A stretch of DNA of 64,000 nt from NCBI RefSeq assembly GCF_037126265.1, contig NZ_JAYLLN010000005.1, forward strand, positions 90,413 to 154,412, given 5' to 3'. How positions within the stretch are numbered: position 1 is the first letter of the stretch; each line of letters starts with the position of its first letter. The notes below the pieces were generated by a model. That model did not search any database, had not been told where the DNA came from, and was given only the letters and a program-made list of their open reading frames with translations. A program made the translations under genes and the position numbers. Origin of the DNA: Sphingobacterium tenebrionis. GTDB taxonomy: Bacteria > Bacteroidota > Bacteroidia > Sphingobacteriales > Sphingobacteriaceae. Shown in pieces: positions 35,362-42,805 of the stretch.

Positions 35362-36915
35362 ATGCAGAAAATACATATACTTTGGGCAGATGATGAAATT
35401 GAGTTCCTTAAACCTCATATTTTGTTGCTGGAACAAAAGGATTACAAGGTCAAGACCGTGAACAACGGCGCGGATGCTGTGGAAGCATTCCAGAGCGAAC
35501 CCTTTGATCTGGTATTTCTGGATGAAAACATGCCTGGACTTACCGGTTTAGAAACGTTGAATATCCTTAAAGGCATCAACCCTTCCATCCCTACTGTGCT
35601 GGTCACCAAAAATGAAGAAGAACATCTGATGGAAGAAGCGATAGGTGCTAAAATAGATGATTACCTCATCAAACCTGTAAACCCTAAACAGATCCTACTG
35701 ACCATTAAAAAGTTTACCGAAAACAAGCGGTTGGTATCGGAACGAACTTCCATGGCTTACCAGCAGGATTTTCGTCAATTGGGAATGCGCATGAATGAGG
35801 ATCTCGATCATCAGCAATGGGTAGATGCCTATAAAAAACTCTTGTATTGGGAACTTTCTTTAGAAAAATTAGAGGATGCCGGCATGCATGAAATCCTGAC
35901 CATGCAAAAGTCTGAAGCCAACCTATTGTTCTCTAAATTCATTGAGAAGGAATATTTGAATTGGATCAAAAATCCGGAGCAAGGCCCCACCCTTTCCCAC
36001 CAATTGTTCAAGAAAAAGGTGTTCCCTAAAATGGAACCGGACAAACCTACCTTCTTCTTTTTGATTGATAACCTGCGGTACGACCAATGGAAGGTTATCA
36101 ATGAAGTGCTCACCGATTATTACCGGGTGGAAGAGGAAGATAGTTATTACAGTATCCTTCCTACAGCCACGCAATACGCTCGGAATGCGATATTTTCTGG
36201 CCTGACTCCTCTAGAAATGGAAAAACGTTTCCCGAAGGAATGGCAAAATGACGATGATGAAGGTGGAAAAAACCTGTATGAAGATGTATTCCTAACTGAT
36301 CAGATCAAAAGACTTTATCGAAGAGAAATCAAGCATAGTTACACCAAGGTCATTACCTTAGAACAAGGTAAAGATGTTTTGGAAAACATCAACAAGCACA
36401 TGCAGATCGACCTGAACGTGTTTGTCTATAATTTTGTGGATATGCTGTCCCATGCTCGAACCGATATGGCCATGATCAGGGAGCTTGCCAATGATGAGGC
36501 TGCTTACCGATCGCTCACCCTGTCCTGGTTTGAACATTCCCCTTTGCTGGAAGTATTGAAATGGCTTTCCCAACGGCAGGTTCGGGTTATTATTACCACC
36601 GACCATGGAACCATCCGGGTGAGGAAACCGAGCAAGATTATCGGTGATCGAAACACCAATACCAATTTAAGGTATAAACAGGGTAAAAATCTGAATTATG
36701 TAGATAAAGATGTATTTGTGATCAAAAATCCAACTGATGCGCAATTACCAAGGATCCATGTCAGCTCCTCCTTTGTATTCGCAAAAGAAGATACCTACTT
36801 TGTTTATCCGAACAACTACAATCATTTTGTGAATTATTTCGGCGGAACTTTTCAGCATGGAGGTATCTCCCTAGAGGAAATGATTATCCCATTCATCACT
36901 TATAGTCCAAAATAA
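35362..36915 (+). CDS. porX: PorX: response regulator with PglZ phosphodiesterase domain
   Basis: A 517-residue two-domain protein. The receiver domain (1-120) has acidic residues DD at 10-11, the phospho-acceptor Asp54 in VFLDENMPG and the Lys in YLIKPVN. The C-terminal PglZ/alkaline-phosphatase-like domain shows FFLIDNLRYDQW, the nucleophile region LPTATQYARNAIFSG, YNFVDMLSHAR, IITTDHGT and FQHGGISLEEMIIP. This architecture defines PorX, which in Porphyromonas and Flavobacterium controls type IX secretion and, with an ECF sigma factor, T9SS gene expression. tsaE follows one base after its stop. No porY kinase is in the window. Confidence 0.95.
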   Translation: MQKIHILWADDEIEFLKPHILLLEQKDYKVKTVNNGADAVEAFQSEPFDLVFLDENMPGLTGLETLNILKGINPSIPTVLVTKNEEEHLMEEAIGAKIDDYLIKPVNPKQILLTIKKFTENKRLVSERTSMAYQQDFRQLGMRMNEDLDHQQWVDAYKKLLYWELSLEKLEDAGMHEILTMQKSEANLLFSKFIEKEYLNWIKNPEQGPTLSHQLFKKKVFPKMEPDKPTFFFLIDNLRYDQWKVINEVLTDYYRVEEEDSYYSILPTATQYARNAIFSGLTPLEMEKRFPKEWQNDDDEGGKNLYEDVFLTDQIKRLYRREIKHSYTKVITLEQGKDVLENINKHMQIDLNVFVYNFVDMLSHARTDMAMIRELANDEAAYRSLTLSWFEHSPLLEVLKWLSQRQVRVIITTDHGTIRVRKPSKIIGDRNTNTNLRYKQGKNLNYVDKDVFVIKNPTDAQLPRIHVSSSFVFAKEDTYFVYPNNYNHFVNYFGGTFQHGGISLEEMIIPFITYSPK

Positions 36916-36916
36916 T

Positions 36917-37327
36917 ATGGAATTTATCGCCAGTAAACTGGAAGATTTACCAGCAGCGGCAACATGGCTGCTCCAACAAGCGAACGATAAACGAGTGTTT
37001 ATTTTCAAGGCACCTATGGGTGCCGGAAAAACCAGCTTTATTAAGGTCATTTGTGAACAATTGGGTGTGGAAGATGCGACTTCCAGTCCTACCTTTTCTA
37101 TTGTCAATGAATACAGTTCTGCCCATGGACCTGTTTACCACTTTGATTTTTACAGGTTAAAAGATGAGCAGGAGGCTTTTGATCTAGGCTACGAAGAGTA
37201 TTTTTATTCTGGGGATTACTGTTTTATTGAGTGGCCTGAAAAAATCCCCAACCTTATTCCTGAGGATGCCATCGAGGTCAGCATCCAAGTTGACGATCAG
37301 TTCAGACGTCATATACAATTAATTTAA
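36917..37327 (+). CDS. tsaE: tRNA threonylcarbamoyladenosine biosynthesis ATPase TsaE
   Basis: TsaE is the ATPase of the TsaBDE complex that makes t6A37 in ANN-decoding tRNAs. The 136-residue protein has normal length, Walker A KAPMGAGKTSFIK (31-43), SSPTFSIVNEYSS and YHFDFYRLKDEQEAFDLGYEEYF, followed by FIEWPEKIPNLIP, all family hallmarks. It starts one base after the porX stop, so the two genes are co-expressed. Confidence 0.97.
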   Translation: MEFIASKLEDLPAAATWLLQQANDKRVFIFKAPMGAGKTSFIKVICEQLGVEDATSSPTFSIVNEYSSAHGPVYHFDFYRLKDEQEAFDLGYEEYFYSGDYCFIEWPEKIPNLIPEDAIEVSIQVDDQFRRHIQLI

Positions 37328-37391
37328 TATTTTTTCATACTGACGCAACCATCCTTGGCTCAGCTGCGTCTTACTTATAAACCGAACACAA

Positions 37392-37955
37392 TTGGAGCCT
37401 TCGAAATTATTACATACCTGGAAAGAATGCCTATCTAACAATCGGAAGGCACAATCGGAATTGTACCAATATTTCGCCCCAAAAATGTATGCTGTCTGCC
37501 TACGATTTGCTGAAAATGCAGAATCGGCTCAAGACATCCTACAGATTGGCTTCATCAAGGTGTTCAGCAAAGGTCAAAACTTTGAAGGTAAAGGTTCTTT
37601 GGAAGGTTGGATCCGTAAGGTGATGCTGAATTCGGCCATAGAATATTATAGGAAAAACAAGACCGTGTTCCAAACCACAGACAGCATTTCTGAGGATCAC
37701 CATGAACTACCGGCTGATTTTGACATGCACAGTTTGGGCTACAAAGACCTGCTCAACATGATAAAGGAATTGCCCATAGGCTACAGGACGGTATTCAGCC
37801 TGTATGCCATTGAAGGTTATAATCATAAAGAAATTGCGGAGATGCTGGATATGTCAGAAGGCACTTCGAAATCCCAACTTTCCCGAGCTCGACAATGGCT
37901 AAAGGAAAAGTTGAAAAAAATGGAGGAAAACATACATGAAAGATCAAGAATTTGA
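37392..37955 (+). CDS. ECF-type RNA polymerase sigma factor
   Basis: A 187-residue sigma-70 family protein with region 2 (ELYQYFAPKMYAVCLRFAENAESAQDILQ...FIKVF) and region 4 (LPIGYRTVFSLYAIEGYNHKEIAEMLDMSEGTSKSQLSRARQ). The only in-frame start before the region-2 core and after the upstream stop at 37341 is the TTG at 37392, which I accept; the next ATG is at codon 32, inside region 2. It overlaps the following anti-sigma-like gene by 20 nt, the usual sigma/anti-sigma coupling. Proximity to porX is notable because PorX acts through an ECF factor (SigP) in Porphyromonas gingivalis. Confidence 0.9.
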   Translation: MEPSKLLHTWKECLSNNRKAQSELYQYFAPKMYAVCLRFAENAESAQDILQIGFIKVFSKGQNFEGKGSLEGWIRKVMLNSAIEYYRKNKTVFQTTDSISEDHHELPADFDMHSLGYKDLLNMIKELPIGYRTVFSLYAIEGYNHKEIAEMLDMSEGTSKSQLSRARQWLKEKLKKMEENIHERSRI

Positions 37956-38670
37956 TAAAATCTTTAAGGATAACCTAAGGGATTTTGAGGTAAACCCTCC
38001 AGAAAACCTTTGGGAAAAGATAGAGTCTGCACTCGATCAGGAACAACCTGCAAAGGTTAAAAAGATGTTTCCTTGGAAAACATGGAGCATTGCAGCAACC
38101 TTGTTGTTGGCTTTGGGATTTACGTTTAAGCTTTCCCAATTCAAGGAGGAGCAGGTGGATCCGAAAAAGGAATATTTAGCCAAAATCAAGGAAGAAAATG
38201 AATCCCCGAAACCGGACCAAATGGTAGCGGAGAAATGGGGGGAACCTATTACAAAGGAAGCATTTGAATCCCAGGAAGCAAAACCAAATGCCAGAACAAT
38301 TGCCCTAAAAGAGCAATCAAAAAAAGCAGTGGTTATTCGAGCGGAGAGCAGGCAGCAGGTACAAGTACCGGCATTACAACCGATAGAAACAACAATGGAA
38401 TTGGATGGACCGAATAGTCTGACAAGGGAAGCAGAACCCTTGACTGCCAAATCAACGGCTCCTCAAGCAAATTTAGCCGTAGAACCTACGGAGGCCATTT
38501 TGAATAAGACAGAAATTGTTACCACTAAGCCCAAACAAGGTTTATTTGTCAGGCTATTAAATAATGTTGCTGACAACATCAACATCATCAACAAGGATGT
38601 TGAGTTTTCAGAAGACGAAGAGGGAACCATTAAAATAAATTTATCCAAATTGATTACAAAAACCAAATAA
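37936..38670 (+). CDS. Putative membrane-bound anti-sigma factor
   Basis: A 244-residue protein without a recognised catalytic domain. The N-terminal cytoplasmic part (1-48, FDKIFKDNLRDFEVNPPENLWEKIESAL) matches the short sigma-interacting helix common in Bacteroidota anti-sigma-like proteins. One membrane segment (about 50-66, TWSIAATLLLALGFTF) follows, then a long low-complexity periplasmic tail rich in Glu, Lys, Pro and Thr. The 20-nt overlap with the ECF sigma gene supports a regulatory partner role. Function is inferred from context. Confidence 0.65.
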   Translation: MKDQEFDKIFKDNLRDFEVNPPENLWEKIESALDQEQPAKVKKMFPWKTWSIAATLLLALGFTFKLSQFKEEQVDPKKEYLAKIKEENESPKPDQMVAEKWGEPITKEAFESQEAKPNARTIALKEQSKKAVVIRAESRQQVQVPALQPIETTMELDGPNSLTREAEPLTAKSTAPQANLAVEPTEAILNKTEIVTTKPKQGLFVRLLNNVADNINIINKDVEFSEDEEGTIKINLSKLITKTK

Positions 38671-38674
38671 TACT

Positions 38675-39484
38675 ATGAAACTTAAATTTTTACTAGCAAG
38701 TTTTGCCGCTTTGATCTTAGGTGTATCCATGAGTTCTGCACAGATCGTTTATAAGAAAGAGAAAAAAGGGGAATCTAATAACGTAAGCATCAGCATTGGA
38801 AAGCAGGATTCCGAAAACGAAGATGAACAAGAAGATGATGGCGATGCAGATTCCAAATATCCAAGAGCCTATGGCGGAATAACATTCACCAGGTTAGATT
38901 GGGGTTTCTCCAGGTTGTCAGATGATGGCAGCTTCACCCTTTCCGAAGACAATAAATTCATGAGCTACAAGAAGTCTTCCAATTTCGGATTTGATATTGC
39001 CCAATTCGGTGTAAGGTTCAATGATAATTTCAAGATGTATCTTTCCGCTGGATTTGAATGGAATTATTGGCGATTGAAAAACGATGTGCTATTATTGCAG
39101 GATCAATCCCCAATCGCTTATGATGATTTGAATCCAGATGCTAAATATTCCAAGAATGTGATCACTTCTACTTACCTGCGGGTGCCTTTGAGTTTTGAAT
39201 TGAGAACGCGTCAATTGAGTGGCGGAAAAAGAGTGAAACTTGCCTTTGGTGCCATGACAGGGGTATTATTAAAAGGAACTCAACGCTTGAAGAGCGAAGA
39301 GTTCGGAAAACAGAAATACAAGGACAACTATAACCTGCAGACCTTCCAATATGGTCCGTTTGTAAGGATAGGATATGACAACTTTGGTCTTTTCACCAAA
39401 TATTACATGAACGACCTGTTCGAAAAAAGCCCTGATCAGGAAGGCCTACGAAACCTTGCTTTCGGTATTACCTTGGGCTTTTAA
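38675..39484 (+). CDS. Outer-membrane beta-barrel protein
   Basis: A 269-residue protein with a signal peptide (1-22, ending MSSAQ), a strongly acidic linker (about 40-60, SENEDEQEDDGDADS) and alternating beta-strand segments ending in the aromatic-terminated strand LRNLAFGITLGF, consistent with a small 8-12-strand barrel. It lies 4 nt after the putative anti-sigma gene, so the sigma factor may control it. No closer family recognised. Confidence 0.7.
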   Translation: MKLKFLLASFAALILGVSMSSAQIVYKKEKKGESNNVSISIGKQDSENEDEQEDDGDADSKYPRAYGGITFTRLDWGFSRLSDDGSFTLSEDNKFMSYKKSSNFGFDIAQFGVRFNDNFKMYLSAGFEWNYWRLKNDVLLLQDQSPIAYDDLNPDAKYSKNVITSTYLRVPLSFELRTRQLSGGKRVKLAFGAMTGVLLKGTQRLKSEEFGKQKYKDNYNLQTFQYGPFVRIGYDNFGLFTKYYMNDLFEKSPDQEGLRNLAFGITLGF

Positions 39485-39507
39485 AAAGAAAAATGAAATG
39501 TAAATTG

Positions 39508-39515
39508 TATTTTTG
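39508..39515 (+). promoter_or_regulatory. -7 box (TATTTTTG) abutting a terminator hairpin
   Basis: TATTTTTG matches TAnnTTTG and lies 30 nt before the ABC ATPase ATG at 39546. A transcript would start about 5-8 nt downstream, inside the 5' arm of the hairpin at 39517-39537. No good -33 element is seen. Confidence 0.45.
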
Positions 39516-39516
39516 T

Positions 39517-39541
39517 GTCGGATCCTAAAGGTCCGACATTT
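39517..39541 (+). terminator. Probable terminator of the sigma/anti-sigma/OMP operon
   Basis: GTCGGA (39517-39522) pairs with TCCGAC (39532-39537), extended inside by CC/GG across a TAAA loop with one bulged T, and is followed by ATTTTTAT. It is 32 nt after the outer-membrane protein stop. Confidence 0.7.
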
Positions 39542-39545
39542 TTAT

Positions 39546-40604
39546 ATGGGTAAACAAGCTAATTCCTGTCAATATATATTTTCTGATGTTCAACAACCGG
39601 ATCTCCCTATGATCCACGGAAAAGATCTTTCCTGTGTTTTCGAAGGGAACATTACTGTTACAGCGGTAGATCATGTACATTTTGGCATAGAGGAAGGACA
39701 GATTACGGCTATCATCGGAGAATCTGGAAGTGGAAAAAGCACCCTATTGAAATTAATCTACGGTCTTTTGGAGCCAACAAGTGGCGAAGTGAGGTACAGA
39801 GGTTGGTTGGTTCCCACCCGAAAGGACAAGCTTATTCCAGGACATGATGCCATGAAATTGGTTTCCCAAGGATTTGATGATCTTAACCTATATGCCAAAG
39901 TATGGGATAATGTGGCTTCCCAACTTTCCAATACCAACCTTGCTCTAAAGGCGAGCAAAACCCAGGAAACACTGGAGCGATTACGGATCGACCATTTGGC
40001 AAAAAAACGTGTGGCAGACCTCAGTGGCGGCGAAAAACAACGTGTGGCCATCTGCCGGGCATTGATCAATGATCCAGAGGTATTGCTCATGGATGAGCCC
40101 TTCAACCAGGTGGATGCTGCCTTTCGTGACGAATTGCAACAGGACATCCAACAGATCGTTGCCGAAACCGGCCTAACGTTGGTAATGGTGTCCCATGACC
40201 CTGCAGAGGTTTTGGCCATGGCCAATAAACTTATCGTGATGAAGAACGGTAAAATTGCCGATGCGGGAGACCCACATGCTTTATATAATTGGCCGCATCA
40301 TCCTTACACTGCCCGATTATTGGCTAAAAGTAATATCCTACAGCCCAATGAGGCAAAAATATTAGGTATAGAGACCGAGCATCCCATTGCTATCCAACAG
40401 GAACATATACAGACAGAATTGAACCTGAATGGCAATTATTGGATCAAGGATGTCCGATTCCGTGGCTTTTTCAACGAATTGATCATTGGCAATGAAGAAG
40501 TAACCCTTCATCAGATCCAATTCCCAAGGTTAGATGTCAAAAAAAATACGAGAATTGATATTCTCGTAACTACTTACCATGTTTTTGAACCGAAATCCAT
40601 TTAA
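39546..40604 (+). CDS. ABC transporter ATP-binding protein with C-terminal TOBE-like region
   Basis: 352 residues from the ATG at 39546 (an in-frame TTG at 39513 lies in the hairpin and is rejected). Walker A GESGSGKS (58-65), Q-loop LVSQGFDD, signature DLSGGEKQRVAICRAL, Walker B VLLMDEPFNQVD and switch His in MVSHDPAEVLAMA. The arrangement resembles the PotA/FbpC importer ATPases, and about 100 residues after the nucleotide-binding domain could form a TOBE fold. No permease or binding protein adjoins it. Its 3' end overlaps the convergent esterase gene by 35 nt. Confidence 0.85.
   Translation: MGKQANSCQYIFSDVQQPDLPMIHGKDLSCVFEGNITVTAVDHVHFGIEEGQITAIIGESGSGKSTLLKLIYGLLEPTSGEVRYRGWLVPTRKDKLIPGHDAMKLVSQGFDDLNLYAKVWDNVASQLSNTNLALKASKTQETLERLRIDHLAKKRVADLSGGEKQRVAICRALINDPEVLLMDEPFNQVDAAFRDELQQDIQQIVAETGLTLVMVSHDPAEVLAMANKLIVMKNGKIADAGDPHALYNWPHHPYTARLLAKSNILQPNEAKILGIETEHPIAIQQEHIQTELNLNGNYWIKDVRFRGFFNELIIGNEEVTLHQIQFPRLDVKKNTRIDILVTTYHVFEPKSI
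40539..40568 (-). terminator. Terminator of the esterase gene, embedded in the convergent ABC gene
   Basis: A perfect 9-bp stem, TACGAGAAT (40547-40555) with ATTCTCGTA (40560-40568), loop of four, starts right after the esterase stop at 40570. On the minus strand it is followed by eight T residues (A run 40539-40546). Confidence 0.85.
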
Positions 40605-41442
40605 GCATTTCAGCAAACCAATCGGCATCACTGGTTTTGTTATGCATTCCAAACCCATGTCCGCCCTTTTCATAGGTATATAGCGTATTTGGAACAGCAA
40701 ATTTTTCCAGACTTGCTTGGTACCTCAAACTATTTTCTATCGGCACAGCCTGATCATCCTTCGCACTCATCAAAAATGTTGGCGGTGTCCTTTTGCTGAC
40801 CTGTTTATCCAATGAAAAAAGTTCCACATCAGTCTGCGATGAAACAGGCCCGATCAAATTCTGTTTAGATCCTTTATGGGTTACTCCATCTTCCATCGAA
40901 ATCACGGGGTAACAAAGTATGGAGAAATCAGGTCGAAGGTCAGCCTTTTTCCAGCCCTTTACTTGTGGTTTGTCATAAAAATTAGCCAATGTTCCCGCCA
41001 AATGACCGCCCGCCGAAAATCCAATCACCACGATCTTTTTCCCTTTGTTTTCTTTCCGTATCCTTTGCATCGCCATTTGTGCATCCTGTAGCGGACCAAA
41101 GCGCTTATCTTTCATCGTTTCTACCTTAGGCAAACGATAATCCAGCACATAAGCGTGATAACCTAAGCCGTTTAACCTTTTTGCAACATCATGGCCTTCA
41201 TGCCCAATAGCTACCCTAGCATAACCTCCTCCAGGAATGATCAAGAAAACCAAGTCATCTTTTACATTCGATGTGGCAAGATGGGCATAGAGCTTTGGCT
41301 TATCTGCTCCTTCCATTTCGGAAATAGGCTTAGCAGCATCCGGAATCTCCTGATCACCATATAAATAACTTTTCACCCCAGTCTCTTGGGCATTAACTTG
41401 CAAACTAATCACGGTAAATACGATCAACATTATTTTTTTCAT
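40570..41442 (-). CDS. Secreted alpha/beta-hydrolase (carbohydrate esterase-like)
   Basis: A 290-residue protein with a signal peptide (1-18, ending VNAQ). It has the alpha/beta-hydrolase layout: oxyanion loop FLIIPGGGYARVA, nucleophile elbow GFSAGGHLAG, Asp in AKDDQAVPI and His in KGGHGFG. This pattern (PGGGY, GFSAGG) is common in acetyl-xylan/feruloyl esterases and endo-xylanase-annotated proteins of Bacteroidota. The substrate is unknown. Convergent and overlapping with the ABC ATPase gene; followed at once by the embedded terminator. Confidence 0.85.
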   Translation of the reverse strand: MKKIMLIVFTVISLQVNAQETGVKSYLYGDQEIPDAAKPISEMEGADKPKLYAHLATSNVKDDLVFLIIPGGGYARVAIGHEGHDVAKRLNGLGYHAYVLDYRLPKVETMKDKRFGPLQDAQMAMQRIRKENKGKKIVVIGFSAGGHLAGTLANFYDKPQVKGWKKADLRPDFSILCYPVISMEDGVTHKGSKQNLIGPVSSQTDVELFSLDKQVSKRTPPTFLMSAKDDQAVPIENSLRYQASLEKFAVPNTLYTYEKGGHGFGMHNKTSDADWFAEMLKWISVQKHGK

Positions 41443-41462
41443 AGGTTTAGGATTGGCTTTAT

Positions 41463-42671
41463 TTACAGATTGGCCATGACAATCAGATTCAGATCCTTAC
41501 AAGGTAGATTGAATTTTTCGCTCATATCCTTGTTGGTCAGGTTGCCATGGTACAAATAGATGGCACTTCTGATGCCTTGATTTGCCCAGATCATATTGTT
41601 CATTCCTCCCGCTTCACCGATCTCCAACAGAATGGGCGTAAAGATATTCGTTAAAGCATAAGTCGCCGTTCGAGCCACCCGGGAAGCAATATTCGGAACA
41701 CAATAATGGATCACATCGTATTTCTTAAATACAGGCTTACCATGATTGGTCACTTCTGAGGTTTCAAAACAGCCCCCTTGATCGATACTAACATCGATCA
41801 ACACCGAATTGGGTTTCATTTTGGATACCGTATCTTCCGAAATCAGGCATGGCGTACGCCCGTTCTTTGCCCGCACGGCCCCTATAACCACATCGCAGGA
41901 TTTCACGGCCTTGTTCAACACAATAGGTTGGATGATCGAAGTAAAGACACGGCTCCCCACATTGCTCTGCAACCGGCGAAGCCGGTATACCGAACTATCA
42001 AAAACCTTTACCTGAGCTCCTAATGCAATGGCTGTTCTTGCGGCAAATTCCCCAACCGTACCAGCCCCGATAATGACCATTTCGGTAGGAGGAACACCCG
42101 TAACGCCACCCAGCATCAGGCCCTTACCATCAAAAACATTCGAAAGATATTCTGCTGCTATCAGAACGGAAGTCGCACCCACAATTTCACTCATGGCGCG
42201 GACAACCGAAAGATGCCCCCCTTCGTCCTGCAGATATTCAAAGGATAAGGAGGTAACTTGTTTCTTCATCAAAGCCTTCAAAACTTCCAACGACATAAGG
42301 GATGGCTGCTGCGAACTGAAAAGCACCTGTCTGGTTTTCATCAATTCCACTTCCTTGAGTGTAGGACTGGATATTTTGATAATGATATCGGCCTGGAAAA
42401 CTTCTTTTTTATCATGTACGATCTGTGCACCCTGTTCACTGTAGTGGTGGTCTAAAAAATTGGAGGCATTCCCAGCACCACTCTCCAGGATTACCCGGTG
42501 CCCATTTTCCACCAATAAACCTACGGATAATGGCGTTAGTGCGATCCTGTTTTCTTGAAAAGTATGTTCTTTTGGAATTCCTATGGCCAATTGTCCCCTT
42601 TTCTTCCCGCTACTTAACAGCGCTTCTTGAGGCTGTAACACACCCTGTTGCGCTAATTTGGACACATTCAT
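41463..42671 (-). CDS. ald: Alanine dehydrogenase
   Basis: The enzyme interconverts L-alanine and pyruvate with NAD. From the ATG at 42671 the protein has 403 residues: the AlaDh/PNT N-terminal domain (IGIPKEHTFQENRIALTPLSVGLLVENGH, where the Arg and Lys bind pyruvate), the Rossmann loop VIIGAGTVGEFAARTAIALGA and DVVIGAVRAKNGRTPCLISE. A start at 42752 would add a hydrophobic 27-residue extension that I reject. An additional ATG lies one codon upstream at 42674. In several Bacteroidota porX and tsaE lie next to ald; here sigma-operon genes intervene. Confidence 0.92.
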   Translation of the reverse strand: MNVSKLAQQGVLQPQEALLSSGKKRGQLAIGIPKEHTFQENRIALTPLSVGLLVENGHRVILESGAGNASNFLDHHYSEQGAQIVHDKKEVFQADIIIKISSPTLKEVELMKTRQVLFSSQQPSLMSLEVLKALMKKQVTSLSFEYLQDEGGHLSVVRAMSEIVGATSVLIAAEYLSNVFDGKGLMLGGVTGVPPTEMVIIGAGTVGEFAARTAIALGAQVKVFDSSVYRLRRLQSNVGSRVFTSIIQPIVLNKAVKSCDVVIGAVRAKNGRTPCLISEDTVSKMKPNSVLIDVSIDQGGCFETSEVTNHGKPVFKKYDVIHYCVPNIASRVARTATYALTNIFTPILLEIGEAGGMNNMIWANQGIRSAIYLYHGNLTNKDMSEKFNLPCKDLNLIVMANL

Positions 42672-42740
42672 CATTTTACACAAAAAATAAGTTATGCTAA
42701 AAATACATAATATTATTTCAATTAAACAGCCATAAAGGAT

Positions 42741-42748
42741 TATATTTG
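42741..42748 (+). promoter_or_regulatory. -7 box (TATATTTG) of the nucleotide-sugar dehydratase gene
   Basis: TATATTTG fits TAnnTTTG and lies 57 nt before the ATG at 42806. The -33 region (TTCA near 42717) is weak. Confidence 0.5.
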
Positions 42749-42805
42749 ACAATTAATCACATATTAGAAACAATAAATCGTAAGTTTACAAACTAACCAG
42801 GTACG

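Noticed and set aside
42675..42752. N-terminal membrane extension of alanine dehydrogenase
   Set aside because: The hydrophobic extension appears only if an upstream alternative start is used; the enzyme family is cytosolic and begins near the ATG at 42671.
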